From Mycolicibacterium sp. TUM20985 (GTDB taxonomy: Bacteria; Actinomycetota; Actinomycetes; Mycobacteriales; Mycobacteriaceae): a DNA stretch of 64,000 nucleotides. The notes under the pieces are model-generated. The model saw nothing but the letters and a program-made list of their open reading frames with translations, searched no databases and was not told where the DNA came from. Positions within the stretch are counted from its first letter, which is position 1. Every line of letters begins with the position of its first letter. This document shows, in pieces, positions 1 through 7,640 of the stretch. The stretch is from the NCBI RefSeq assembly GCF_030295745.1, contig NZ_AP027291.1, positions 5,704,001-5,768,000 on the forward strand. The letters are read 5' to 3'. Made by a program: the position numbers and the translations under genes.

Positions 1-1
1 G

Positions 2-1204
2 CGGCCGGGTGCCGTCTACCTGGCCGTACCCGAGGACGTCGAGTCGGCCGACGCCCCCGAGGCGGCCGCTCCGCTACGCGTCAACGTTCCACGTCCCGAC
101 GATCCCTCGGCCACGCAGGTGGCGCGGGCGGCCGAGATCCTCCGCGCCGCACGCAACCCGGTGCTTCTGGCGGGACACGGTGCCGCTAGGGCCGGCGCGG
201 CCGACGCGGTCCGACGATTCGCCGAAACCCTCGCCATTCCCGTCGCCACCACGTTCCACGGCAAGGGCGTGATGCCCGACGATCATCCGCTGGCGCTCGG
301 CGCGGTGGGTTTCATGCGCCATGACTACGTGAACTTCGGCTTCGATCAGGCCGACGTCATCATCGCCGCCGGATACGAACTGCAGGAGTTCGATCCGATC
401 CGCATCAACCCGCGCGGCGAGACGAAGATCATTCACGTGCACCGCTTTCCGGCCGAGGTGGACGCCCACTACGACGTGGCGGTCGGACTGAACGCCGACA
501 TCGGGCGCAGCCTCGACGAGCTTGCCGCAGCGGTCGAACGCCGCCAGCCACCGACGTCGGGACAGGAGCGCATCCGAGAGCTGCTCGCCGAGGAACTCGA
601 CCGCGGCCGGGCGGACGACCGCTTTCCGCTGGCGCCCACCCGCATCGTCGCAGACACCCGGGAAGCCCTGGGCCGCGACGACATCGTCCTGGTCGACACC
701 GGCGCGCTGAAGATGTGGATGGCGCGGCTGTATCCCACCTATGAACCGAACACATGCTTGATCTCCAACGGTCTGTCCACGATGGCGTGGACCCTGCCCG
801 GCGGTATCGCCGCCAAGATCGCGCGGCCCACCGCCAAGGTTCTCGTCGCCACCGGCGACGGTTCCTTCCTGATGAATTCGCAGGAGATCGAGACCGCGCT
901 GCGCGTGGGCACGCCGATGGTGATCCTCGTCTGGGTCGACGACGCATACGGACTGATCAGCTGGAAGATGGACCTCGAGATCGGCCACAACGTCGACACC
1001 CGGTTCAACAATCCCGACTTCATTGCCTACGCCGAGAGTTTCGGCGCGAAGGGTTACCGCATCGCCTCGGCGGACCAGCTGCTGCCCACCCTCCGGGCGG
1101 CGTTGGCCGCCGACACGGTGAGCGTCGTCGCGTGCCCGGTGGACTACACCGCCAACAGCGTTCTCATCGAGTCGCTTGGGGAGCTGGACGAGTCCTGGTC
1201 GTGA
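2..1204 (+). CDS. Acetolactate synthase-type TPP-dependent enzyme (5' truncated by window edge)
   Basis: The reading frame is open from the first complete codon at base 2, so the N-terminal half lies outside the window. What remains is the end of the PYR-domain region (PGAVYLAVPEDVE), the central domain (from about AEILRAARNPVLLAG) and the full TPP-binding PP domain. The TPP/metal motif starts at GDGSFLMNSQEIE and ends at VDDAYGLISW, where the usual Asn pair is replaced by Asp-Asp. The layout resembles catabolic AlsS-like or mycobacterial IlvG-like enzymes that condense pyruvate to acetolactate. No regulatory small subunit is visible nearby. The last 41 bases overlap the 3' end of the opposite-strand membrane gene. 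The exact substrate is uncertain, because oxalyl-CoA or glyoxylate carboligase-type relatives share this fold. Confidence 0.85.
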   Translation, partial: RPGAVYLAVPEDVESADAPEAAAPLRVNVPRPDDPSATQVARAAEILRAARNPVLLAGHGAARAGAADAVRRFAETLAIPVATTFHGKGVMPDDHPLALGAVGFMRHDYVNFGFDQADVIIAAGYELQEFDPIRINPRGETKIIHVHRFPAEVDAHYDVAVGLNADIGRSLDELAAAVERRQPPTSGQERIRELLAEELDRGRADDRFPLAPTRIVADTREALGRDDIVLVDTGALKMWMARLYPTYEPNTCLISNGLSTMAWTLPGGIAAKIARPTAKVLVATGDGSFLMNSQEIETALRVGTPMVILVWVDDAYGLISWKMDLEIGHNVDTRFNNPDFIAYAESFGAKGYRIASADQLLPTLRAALAADTVSVVACPVDYTANSVLIESLGELDESWS

Positions 1205-1679
1205 CGGTCCGCACGACGTAGCAGACGGCGCTGGTCAGGTAGAAACCCGCCACCAGCAGAAGCCAGCGTCCCAGGAACGGCTCCTGGGTCAGGCCGGTCG
1301 CGGCGTAGTAGGTGAAGGCACCCTGTTCGATGATCCCCGGCAGGAACAGCACGAAGGTCAAAGCGGCTGCCATCGTGGGAATCCGGAGATAGTTGGTCAG
1401 CGGCACCCGGCGCGCGTCGGTCGGCTTCGCGCGGCGGCGTTCCTTGGGCAGGAGCCTCTCCACCAGGGCGTAGAGCGGAAACAGAATGAGGTCGTGGCCG
1501 ATGACGGCGACGGCGAACCACACCGCGATCGACTGCCACCACACCCGTGGGTTGAACAGCTGATCGATGCCGAGGACCCAAATCGCATAGGCGGCGAGCG
1601 CGAGCGCTCCGAGGAGCACGATCAGGTGCAGAACGTGCTCACCGTACAGCCGCCGGAACCGTGCCGACACGTCGTCCAT
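1164..1679 (-). CDS. Small membrane protein, partner of molybdopterin/cytochrome-b fusion
   Basis: A 171-residue protein with four predicted membrane segments: roughly residues 15-35 (LIVLLGALALAAYAIWVLG), 45-65 (SIAVWFAVAVIGHDLILFP), 98-118 and 130-152. A basic cytoplasmic loop (RLLPKERRRAKPTDARR) lies in the middle. The start was chosen because its ATG shares one base with the TGA of the upstream gene (TGATG), which indicates translational coupling. I do not recognise a named family. The context suggests a membrane partner or accessory of the upstream oxidoreductase. Its 3' end overlaps the convergent TPP-enzyme gene by 41 bases, so the two transcripts are antisense there. Confidence 0.8.
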   Translation of the reverse strand: MDDVSARFRRLYGEHVLHLIVLLGALALAAYAIWVLGIDQLFNPRVWWQSIAVWFAVAVIGHDLILFPLYALVERLLPKERRRAKPTDARRVPLTNYLRIPTMAAALTFVLFLPGIIEQGAFTYYAATGLTQEPFLGRWLLLVAGFYLTSAVCYVVRTVTTRTRPAPQATR

Positions 1680-3046
1680 CAGACCTCCCGGAAGTCGATC
1701 GAGGCCACCCACTTGGTGCAGTGCACACCGGGAAGGGCGGGGACGATGATCCGGGCCGGGTAGCCGTGGTCCAGGGACAGCTCCGCGCCGTTCACCTTGA
1801 ACGCCAGTAGCGAGTCGGGATTGAGGACCTGATTGCGTTGCAGCCGAGCGTGATTGAAGGCGCCGAACCGCTCGAGCGAGGACACGATCGCCGAGCCCGG
1901 TTCGGGACGACCGGCGGCGGCGGCGAGGTCTGCCAGCCGGACCCCCGTCCATGTCTCGACCGTCGACCAACCCTCGACACACGCGAGCGGCAGTTCTGCG
2001 GTGTGCTGAGGCAGCGCGGCCAGCATGGCCCTGTCGAGGATCACCGGTTGCGGGCCGCCGAGCAGCTGCAGCCGCCATCTGTCGCCCGTCAGGGCCGGGT
2101 CGATGCGGGCCGAGAAGGCCGTGCGATTGATCTGAAAGTCGTTGGGGCCGTCGCCATAGCTACGCCCACGTGGGAGCAGGATGGCGAACTGGCGGGTCCA
2201 GCCGCCGATGGTCTGCCCGGCGGTCAGCACGGCCACCAGCAGGGCGCCTCCGCCGACGACCGCCAGGATGCCCCGTCGGCTCAACGTCGGCGGGTCGGGA
2301 TCGATTGCCACCAAACCATTCTCGTCGAGCGGCTCGGGCAGCGTATCGGCCCGGGACGTGGCGAGCACCCGACGCATCGATCGTGAGCGCAGGCTGCGAA
2401 TCATCGTCGGAAGCTTGATGGCCACGTGGGCCACGAACCCGGCGATGAACACCCACGCACCGAAGTAGTGGGCGGTGTAGAAGCTGAAGCCGAAGATGTA
2501 GTCGTACTGGATGTTCAAGACACCGGTGACGATCTCGAAGAGCACGCCGCCGACGAGCATCAGCAGCGATACGCGTTCGATCACGTTGGCCACCGAGCGG
2601 GCCGGTGGCCACGTGAAGAGTCGGGGGATCACCGACCACAGCTTGGCCAAGACCACCGGGATCATGACGAGCCCCAGGCCGACGTGCAGACCCTGCGTCA
2701 GGCGATAGAGCCAGTGCGGGTTGCTCGGCCAGTCGAACGATGGCAGCTTGAGCCACCCGACGTCCGCCGGGATGGCCATGCCGAACTTGGGGCCGTAGGC
2801 GATGTAGGACAACAACCCGGTGAGGATCACGATCGGCAGGATGACTAGGAGGACGGCACCGAACACCGACGTCAACCACGGCCCGCGCAACGGGCTCCGC
2901 CATCTGATCTTCGACAACCCGGGGGGCGGGTGGTTCTCCAGCGTCCGCCAGATCGCGGCGGGAAACCCGTGCTGCGCTTCCCGGACGGGCGCGCCCGAGG
3001 GAGGGGCCGGGTGATCGCCCTCGGCAGGCGGCTCGGCGATTGTCAT
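1679..3046 (-). CDS. Cytochrome b561-like membrane domain fused to sulfite-oxidase-type molybdopterin domain
   Basis: A 455-residue fusion. Residues about 56-212 carry four membrane helices of the b-type cytochrome kind, with His candidates near HVGLGL and TAHYFG. After a linker and a fifth helix (about 258-275), residues 295-455 form a sulfite-oxidase/YedY-type molybdopterin domain. Its probable molybdenum-ligand Cys is in ELPLACVEGW (about C356), and the family-typical DHGYPARIIVP and GVHCTKWV segments follow. I infer an extracytoplasmic molybdoenzyme that passes electrons through its own membrane cytochrome; the substrate is unknown. It is the first gene of a two-gene operon divergent from tetR. 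A perfect palindrome at 3083-3098 lies 37 bases upstream of the start, a likely TetR operator. Confidence 0.85.
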   Translation of the reverse strand: MTIAEPPAEGDHPAPPSGAPVREAQHGFPAAIWRTLENHPPPGLSKIRWRSPLRGPWLTSVFGAVLLVILPIVILTGLLSYIAYGPKFGMAIPADVGWLKLPSFDWPSNPHWLYRLTQGLHVGLGLVMIPVVLAKLWSVIPRLFTWPPARSVANVIERVSLLMLVGGVLFEIVTGVLNIQYDYIFGFSFYTAHYFGAWVFIAGFVAHVAIKLPTMIRSLRSRSMRRVLATSRADTLPEPLDENGLVAIDPDPPTLSRRGILAVVGGGALLVAVLTAGQTIGGWTRQFAILLPRGRSYGDGPNDFQINRTAFSARIDPALTGDRWRLQLLGGPQPVILDRAMLAALPQHTAELPLACVEGWSTVETWTGVRLADLAAAAGRPEPGSAIVSSLERFGAFNHARLQRNQVLNPDSLLAFKVNGAELSLDHGYPARIIVPALPGVHCTKWVASIDFREV

Positions 3047-3082
3047 GTCACTCCTCGTCGACGTCGAGTGCCACGTCCCGAC

Positions 3083-3098
3083 TGTACCGGAGGGTACA
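3083..3098. promoter_or_regulatory. TetR operator candidate, copy 1
   Basis: TGTACCGGAGGGTACA is a perfect inverted repeat of 6 bases with a 4-base spacer, in the divergent region between the molybdopterin gene and tetR. The same 6-4-6 architecture recurs at 3847-3862 and, imperfectly, at 3900-3915 on the other side of tetR. The consensus is ACTGTACY-N4-RGTAC. Confidence 0.7.
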
Positions 3099-3150
3099 CG
3101 CAGGCAGGGCCGCGTGTGCGGGTGTCGACGGGTCCTACCGGGTCAAGTCA

Positions 3151-3166
3151 TACACTGTTCACCATG
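3151..3166 (+). promoter_or_regulatory. Possible -10 box of a leaderless tetR transcript
   Basis: TACACT lies 7 bases before the tetR ATG (TACACT GTTCACC ATG). A transcript starting the usual 6-8 bases after this hexamer would begin at or next to the start codon, that is, a leaderless mRNA, which is common in mycobacteria. No Shine-Dalgarno sequence is visible. The -35 element is weak. Confidence 0.4.
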
Positions 3167-3817
3167 CATACCGGTCCGCTTGAAGGAGCGCGACCCCTTC
3201 CGACCACCGAACGCGGTCGCCGTACCCGCGCGGCGATCATCGATGCGGCCGCCACCCTGATGTACGAGCGCGGCGTCGCGACGACGAGCCTGGACGAGGT
3301 CCTTGCAGCCGCTGGCTCCGGCAAAAGCCAGCTGTACCACTATTTCTCGAACAAGAACGACCTCGTCGGCGCCGTGATCGAGCGGCAGTTGGAATGGGTC
3401 CTCGAGGAGCAACAGCCCTATCTCGACCACACCGACTCGTGGAAGGGAATCCAGGAGTGGGCAGCCCAATACCTGGAGCTGCACGCCCCTCCCGAAGGGC
3501 CCTTTGCTTGTCCGCTGGGGACCATGGCCGCCGAGCTGAAGAACGATCCCGCCTTCCGTCCGCTCCTCGATGATGCGTTCAGGCGGTGGGAGAAGCCGCT
3601 CGCGGACGGGCTGCGCGCCATGCGGAAGCGCGGGGAGCTGAAGCGCAGCGCCGACCCCGACAGGTTGGCGGCAATGGTGATCGCCGCACTGCAGGGCGGG
3701 ATGCTGCTCGCCCGCGTGCGCGACGACGTCACGGTACTACGTGACGCGTTGTCGAGTGCGATAGCCGAGTTGCACCGCTGGGAAGCCGTCCGGCCCGCGT
3801 CACGATTGCGCTCCTGA
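3164..3817 (+). CDS. TetR/AcrR family transcriptional regulator
   Basis: 217 residues. The N-terminal helix-turn-helix runs from RRTRAAIIDAAATLMYERG through TTSLDEVLAAAGSGKSQLYHYFSNKNDLV (about residues 18-65), which is the classic TetR DNA-binding domain. The C-terminal ligand domain is of the short type, with ACPLGTMAAEL in the middle, as seen in YcdC/TetR_C-type regulators of oxidoreductases. The in-frame sequence upstream of 3164 is not protein-like, so the ATG at 3164 was chosen. It is divergent from the molybdopterin operon and followed by a hemophore-like gene. Three copies of one palindrome sit in its two flanking intergenic regions, so it probably represses both neighbours. Confidence 0.9.
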   Translation: MHTGPLEGARPLPTTERGRRTRAAIIDAAATLMYERGVATTSLDEVLAAAGSGKSQLYHYFSNKNDLVGAVIERQLEWVLEEQQPYLDHTDSWKGIQEWAAQYLELHAPPEGPFACPLGTMAAELKNDPAFRPLLDDAFRRWEKPLADGLRAMRKRGELKRSADPDRLAAMVIAALQGGMLLARVRDDVTVLRDALSSAIAELHRWEAVRPASRLRS

Positions 3818-3846
3818 CTGCTACGACCTGCTCCTGACTTCTTTAC

Positions 3847-3862
3847 TGTACTCGATAGTACA
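3847..3862. promoter_or_regulatory. TetR operator candidate, copy 2
   Basis: TGTACTCGATAGTACA is a perfect 6-4-6 inverted repeat downstream of tetR and about 155 bases upstream of the hemophore-like gene. It has the same half-site as the copy at 3083-3098. Confidence 0.65.
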
Positions 3863-3899
3863 CATGGAAAGCACTGCTGCTCATGCGTATCGGCAATAC

Positions 3900-3915
3900 T
3901 GTACCTACCAGTACT
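3900..3915. promoter_or_regulatory. TetR operator candidate, copy 3 (imperfect)
   Basis: TGTACCTACCAGTACT keeps the GTAC cores and the 4-base spacer of the two perfect copies but is mismatched at the outer and inner ends. It lies 53 bases downstream of copy 2, about five helical turns, which would allow cooperative binding in front of the hemophore-like gene. Confidence 0.5.
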
Positions 3916-4015
3916 GTTGTTCACGCTACGGTCGTTGTGCGGCCACTTCGCGGCAGTAGCTTTCTCGTGACGGGCTGCCACCAGCCCCCGAGGCGAGTAC
4001 CGAGGAGTCCGCATC

Positions 4016-4369
4016 ATGAACGCACGCTTCATCCCCGCGCTGGGAGCCGCCGCCGTTGCGGCGACGTTGTTTTGTGCCCCAACGGCTTTGGCGGAGTCCG
4101 GTGACCCCGTACCGCCGAACTGCACCGGTGCCGACTTCGCGGGCGTATCGGCCGGCGTGGCGGCCGCCATGTCGAGCTACCTCTTCACCCACCCCGACGT
4201 GAACGCGTTCATCACGGGCCTTGAGGCCGACGCCGATGATCAGTCGACGATGAAGCTCGTCGACTACTACGCGACGCATCCACTCGTCAAGGCCGAGACG
4301 GACGCCATCCGGCAGCCGATCGCTGATTTCGACCGTCGCTGCGGTTACGGCAAGAACTCTCAGCTCTGA
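4016..4369 (+). CDS. Hemophore-related exported protein (Rv0203/Rv1174c-like family)
   Basis: 117 residues with a Sec signal peptide (hydrophobic core AAAVAATLFCAPTALA, predicted cleavage near residue 26). The mature part has the features I recall for the small mycobacterial hemophore-related family: an early Cys (PPNCTGADFAGVSAGVAAAMSS), the phrase YLFTHPDVNAF, then YYATHPLVKAETDAIRQP and a late Cys (DRRCGY) that probably pairs with the first. Members are small helical proteins in the cell wall or outside the cell; heme binding is known for Rv0203 only and is inferred here. Two palindromes upstream suggest control by the neighbouring TetR. Confidence 0.8.
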   Translation: MNARFIPALGAAAVAATLFCAPTALAESGDPVPPNCTGADFAGVSAGVAAAMSSYLFTHPDVNAFITGLEADADDQSTMKLVDYYATHPLVKAETDAIRQPIADFDRRCGYGKNSQL

Positions 4370-4430
4370 GTCAACTGACCGCCGAACGGCATCCACTGCC
4401 ACCGCACCGTGGCAGCCGACCGACCTACCC

Positions 4431-4436
4431 GAGGAG
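4431..4436 (+). promoter_or_regulatory. Ribosome binding site deciding the 4445 start
   Basis: GAGGAG lies 8 bases before the ATG at 4445. This selects that start over the in-frame ATG at 4409, whose product would begin with a non-signal extension. Confidence 0.6.
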
Positions 4437-4444
4437 AAGCTCCG

Positions 4445-4756
4445 ATGACCATGCCGTCGACATCACGTAGGCCGCGAGCCCTGGCCCTCTGTTCGTTCGC
4501 CGCAGCGGTGACCGCGCTCGTGGCGGCGCCGCAAGCGCTTGCCGACCCGCAGGCGGGATCGGCGTCGGCCGACATCATCGTCAGTGAGCTGACGGCGAGC
4601 GGCTTCGACACCCAGATCAACTTTCTCCAAGGCAACCCGAACGTTCCACTGAAGGAATGCCGCGTCGACGCGATCCGCAACCCGAACGGTCCGATGGCGA
4701 GCATGATCATGTCGTCGACTGTGTACGTCGACGTGTCCTGCCCCAACGCCAAGTAG
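4445..4756 (+). CDS. Small exported protein of unknown function
   Basis: 103 residues. The N-terminus is basic and is followed by a hydrophobic stretch (LALCSFAAAVTALVAA) ending in PQALA-DP, a convincing Sec cleavage site at about residue 34. The mature 70 residues contain DIIVSELTASGFDTQINFLQ and two Cys (LKECRVDA and VDVSCPNAK) that could form one disulfide. I do not recognise the family beyond its being a small cell-envelope protein of mycobacterial type. It follows the hemophore-like gene by 75 bases on the same strand and may share its transcript. Confidence 0.75.
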   Translation: MTMPSTSRRPRALALCSFAAAVTALVAAPQALADPQAGSASADIIVSELTASGFDTQINFLQGNPNVPLKECRVDAIRNPNGPMASMIMSSTVYVDVSCPNAK

Positions 4757-4764
4757 CTGCTGAC

Positions 4765-6003
4765 CTATGTCGCGGTGAGCATCACGTATTGCGCGGCCAA
4801 CTGCTGGTGCACGTCATCGAGTTTCGGACTGCTCACCTCGATCGCGTAGCGACCGGCGGGCGCCACGCAGTAGAACGCCTGCGGCAGCGCATAACAGTGG
4901 CTGTCGGGAAGCGGTGCGACGGTGTCGGCCGGTGTGGTGCCCTCCGTTGACGACACCTCCTCGCTGAACGCGTTGGTGATCAAGGCCGCGGAACCCTCGT
5001 CCTTGGCTTCGTAGACGTTCGTGCTCCCCATCGCCACGCGGGTGGTTCCCGTGTCATCGAACAGCGCCGCCGAGCCGACCGGATTGCTTTGGAAGTGCTC
5101 GGCCCCGCGGACCGCGTACACCGCGTTCTTCGCCGTCACGGCAACGGTCGCGGGGAGGGTCCTGGCGAGCAGTCCGGTGGGGTCCAGTGGAACCGTGGCG
5201 AGGTCGACTGCGGGCGTGAACTGGTCGATCACCGGTCGCTGCGTGTCGATCGCCTTGGCGACAAGAGCGGTGGCGGAATCGAGCCCGTCGACCGATTGCA
5301 CGAACTGCATGAGGACATACGGTCCGTGTGGTGTGAACGAGCGCACCGTGGCGCGGGGTTGGTTCGAGCCGTGCGGTGTGAACGGGTACGTCGACGCCAC
5401 GGCATCGGGATGACCGGGAATCGGAGCCACCGCTGGCGTGACGCCCTTGACCGGCTGCTTCACCGCCGCGTCACCCATCGCCGCACTGGCCGCCACGGCC
5501 GCGGCCGGATCGGGGAACCGCAGCACGGCGTTCACCATGGCGGCCTCATCCGCTTTCTGGCGAGCCGAGGCGAAGCCGTTGACGAGTCCGCTCCGGCCGG
5601 CTGCGTTCGCGATCTCCTCGGGCCCCAACTGCTGCAGCACGTCGGCGCTCCCGATTACGTAGTAGCTGTTGAGATAAGTGTCGACGAGCTTCTCGTCGAC
5701 CTCCCAGGGGCCCACCACGAAGTCGGCCATGTGTTGTGCATCGGCGATCGCACCGGTGGCGGGGTTGCCCGACACCCCCAGTGGCGGACGCGGTGAGGTC
5801 GGGTACTTGCCTGCGTCGAGAAGGGACGGGCTCACCACCTGGCGCGCAGGCGGACCCGACGGGCCAGTGCCCGTCGTCTCGCCTACCGCGCCGGTGCCGT
5901 TGTCAGCACCGGGATTCCCGCACGCCGCCACGATGAGCAGGCAGGCGGCGAGAGCACGGAACACCCGGACATGTCGCACTGCGCGTCCCGTCGTCGATTG
6001 CAT
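4765..6003 (-). CDS. Large lipoprotein, DUF7373-like
   Basis: About 412 residues from the ATG at 6003; an in-frame ATG at 6033 would add ten residues ahead of the signal. The N-terminus VRVFRALAACLLIVAAC gives a lipobox (IVAAC) with the acylated Cys near residue 28. A Gly/Thr/Pro-rich linker follows. The rest has two similar halves containing GPWEVDEKLVDTY, ATVRSFTPHGPYVLMQFV and a C-terminal HCYALPQAFYCVAPAGRYAIEV with a Cys pair. This pattern fits the family of mycobacterial/actinobacterial surface lipoproteins now grouped as DUF7373; no function is established. It is convergent with the 4445-4756 gene, with only 8 bases between. Confidence 0.8.
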   Translation of the reverse strand: MQSTTGRAVRHVRVFRALAACLLIVAACGNPGADNGTGAVGETTGTGPSGPPARQVVSPSLLDAGKYPTSPRPPLGVSGNPATGAIADAQHMADFVVGPWEVDEKLVDTYLNSYYVIGSADVLQQLGPEEIANAAGRSGLVNGFASARQKADEAAMVNAVLRFPDPAAAVAASAAMGDAAVKQPVKGVTPAVAPIPGHPDAVASTYPFTPHGSNQPRATVRSFTPHGPYVLMQFVQSVDGLDSATALVAKAIDTQRPVIDQFTPAVDLATVPLDPTGLLARTLPATVAVTAKNAVYAVRGAEHFQSNPVGSAALFDDTGTTRVAMGSTNVYEAKDEGSAALITNAFSEEVSSTEGTTPADTVAPLPDSHCYALPQAFYCVAPAGRYAIEVSSPKLDDVHQQLAAQYVMLTAT

Positions 6004-6033
6004 GGCTTCCCAACCTAATGGCCTTCCAGTCAT

Positions 6034-6701
6034 CGGGCCTCACTTTGCTGCGCGAACCGCTGTTCGTCATGGACCGTCACGATGAAAAGTCACGTAACCG
6101 TGGGCCCTGCCAGAGGTATCGGCCAATGATCTTGGCAAACAGTCAACACATTTGACACATGTTCGCTCCAGCGTTTGCCCGTCGGTGGTCTTCGCGCCGG
6201 AGAAGCAGCCACCCAATCGTCACCATCCCTGTTGCCACGCTCGGAAAACCAGCGGCATGACAACTTCGTGACGATGGCTTCTCGAGGTCGCTGCGGGGGG
6301 CCACATCCGCTGTAACTTCGACAGTGCGGATCGCACCGACGCCGCGAAACTTTCATGAGAAAGCCTGTTCAAAGGGGAGAATTTCTCTCAGTTCGGTGGA
6401 CTGCCCCGCGAGACGGACGACGTCGCCCGTCAAAGCGGGTCGTGCGCCGCACCTTCGTCCCGACCTCGACGAGGTGGCCGCCCGGCGCTTTGCTCGATGG
6501 CCGACCAGGGGATGCCCGACGTGACCCCCGGAACAGTCGCAAAGTTCGGAAATGAAGTTTGCTTGAGATTTTCGACGGGAGAGAGCACCATGACACTATT
6601 GCGTCGTGCGGAATCACCCGGCGCAAGACGAGCCAGCCGTGTCCCCGCTGGTCCGAGGATCGGACCCACCCGTGCACCGCTGGCTTAAGGTAGGCGACGA
6701 C
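6034..6701. other. Gene-poor intergenic stretch
   Basis: About 670 bases of lower GC than the surroundings, with no frame whose composition looks convincingly coding. It must hold the promoter of the minus-strand lipoprotein and that of the plus-strand small gene at 6702. GAGAATTTCTC at 6377-6387 is a short inverted repeat. An ATG at 6591 with a good Shine-Dalgarno (GGGAGAG) opens a 32-codon Arg-rich frame ending at 6688. I treat that only as a possible leader peptide. Confidence 0.5.
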
Positions 6702-6947
6702 ATGACTTCTCCCATCGACGCTGTCGCGTCCCACGCGATCACCGTCTTGCCGCACTTGCGGTGGGAATTGGAACAGGTGATGACCCGCGTTCGGCCGCAG
6801 GATCTGTCAGCCGTTGAGATCGCCGCTCTGCTCGCGGTCTTGCGCCCCGCCCATGCGCGCGTCGTCGGAGGTCCAGCCAGCCGGCCAGGACTGCGCGTGC
6901 TCCGCGTCGGCGGCGAGCACCCGTCGCCGAACCTCGCTCAGCAGTGA
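6702..6947 (+). CDS. Short hypothetical protein converging on the XRE regulator
   Basis: 81 residues starting at an ATG preceded by AAGG. The first 55 residues (AVASHAITVLPHLRWELEQ, RVRPQDLSAVEIAALLAVL) look like a real amphipathic helical protein with coding-like third-position GC. The last 27 residues run antisense through the 3' end of the XRE gene and are Arg/Gly-rich and less convincing. It could be a true small gene with a read-through tail or a gene whose end has been disturbed. I do not recognise a family. Confidence 0.45.
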   Translation: MTSPIDAVASHAITVLPHLRWELEQVMTRVRPQDLSAVEIAALLAVLRPAHARVVGGPASRPGLRVLRVGGEHPSPNLAQQ

Positions 6948-7241
6948 ATCTATCGACGCTCCGCTGAGGTCTCCGGTCAGCGTCGTCAGTTCGACCACGC
7001 CCAGCTCGTCACTCTTCAGGTAACCCGCGGCCACGAGGGCCTCGACCGGCGAGTGACCGTAGGCGCGGGCAAGGGCGACCGCCGCTTCCGCTCGAGGCTT
7101 CGTGGCGCCCCGCTGCCAGCGCGAGATACTGGATTGATCGATTCCCGTTGCGTCGGCGATGCCCTTCTGACTGGCACTGCCGGTAACGGTGAGCACGTAC
7201 TGCCACCACGTCGACTCAGCCACCGGTTGAGCGTATGGCAT
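6807..7241 (-). CDS. XRE-family helix-turn-helix regulator
   Basis: 144 residues. Residues about 20-75 form a Cro/CI-type helix-turn-helix: GSASQKGIADATGIDQSSISRWQRG followed by KPRAEAAVALARAYG. The remainder (SPVEALVAAGYLKSDEL, SIDSLLSEVRRRV) is helical and resembles other small mycobacterial XRE proteins in which a conserved LL-EVRRR segment follows the HTH. The final 30 residues are low-complexity and overlap an opposite-strand frame. A 7-bp inverted repeat lies just upstream at 7272-7296, which fits autoregulation. Confidence 0.85.
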   Translation of the reverse strand: MPYAQPVAESTWWQYVLTVTGSASQKGIADATGIDQSSISRWQRGATKPRAEAAVALARAYGHSPVEALVAAGYLKSDELGVVELTTLTGDLSGASIDSLLSEVRRRVLAADAEHAQSWPAGWTSDDARMGGAQDREQSGDLNG

Positions 7242-7271
7242 ACCTGTCTGGATCGACCCGCTTCCGGCGGA

Positions 7272-7296
7272 ACAGCTAACTCAATGTAGTAGCTGT
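7272..7296. promoter_or_regulatory. Inverted repeat upstream of XRE gene
   Basis: ACAGCTA and TAGCTGT form a perfect 7-bp inverted repeat separated by 11 bases, 31 bases upstream of the XRE start. It is a plausible autoregulatory operator; binding is inferred from position only. Confidence 0.4.
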
Positions 7297-7311
7297 ATCA
7301 CAACTGCAGGA

Positions 7312-7621
7312 ATGGCGCAGGCCGCACCAGTCGTGGCGCCGTCGCTGTCACCGGCCACCAGTATCGGGCGCCCGCTGTTGCCGAGCGAATGTGTCACGGG
7401 GGCCAACGGCAGCCTCGGGTCCAGCCTGTTCCTGCTGAGCCCCGTCACCCACTCCCAATCCCCTGACAGCTGCCTTCAATGGCCCCGTGGAGTTCAAGCT
7501 GTTCTACTACGTCATCGGCCTCGCCAGCCTGGTTCCGATCGTCAACATCTTCGTGGCCAACGGCACCGACGGCGCAGCGGGCACCGGCGCCAACGGCGGC
7601 GCAGCGGACCGCCGACCCTGA
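7312..7621 (+). pseudogene. Probable relic of a PGRS-type protein gene
   Basis: No intact gene spans this stretch. In one frame from the ATG at 7312 there is a Ser/Pro/Gly-rich stretch containing CVTGANGSLGSSLFLLSPV. In the next frame, open from 7439 without an ATG, the sequence reads AFNGPVEFKLFYYVIGLASL, then VPIVNIFVANGTDGAAG and TGANGGAADRRP before a stop at 7619-7621. A hydrophobic segment leading into the ANGTDGAAGTGANGG motif is how the PGRS domain of environmental mycobacterial PGRS proteins begins, so I read this as the frameshifted, truncated remains of such a gene. A short functional gene starting from the GTG at 7487 is an alternative. Confidence 0.4.
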
Positions 7622-7640
7622 CTCGGTCTACGTTGTCGAC

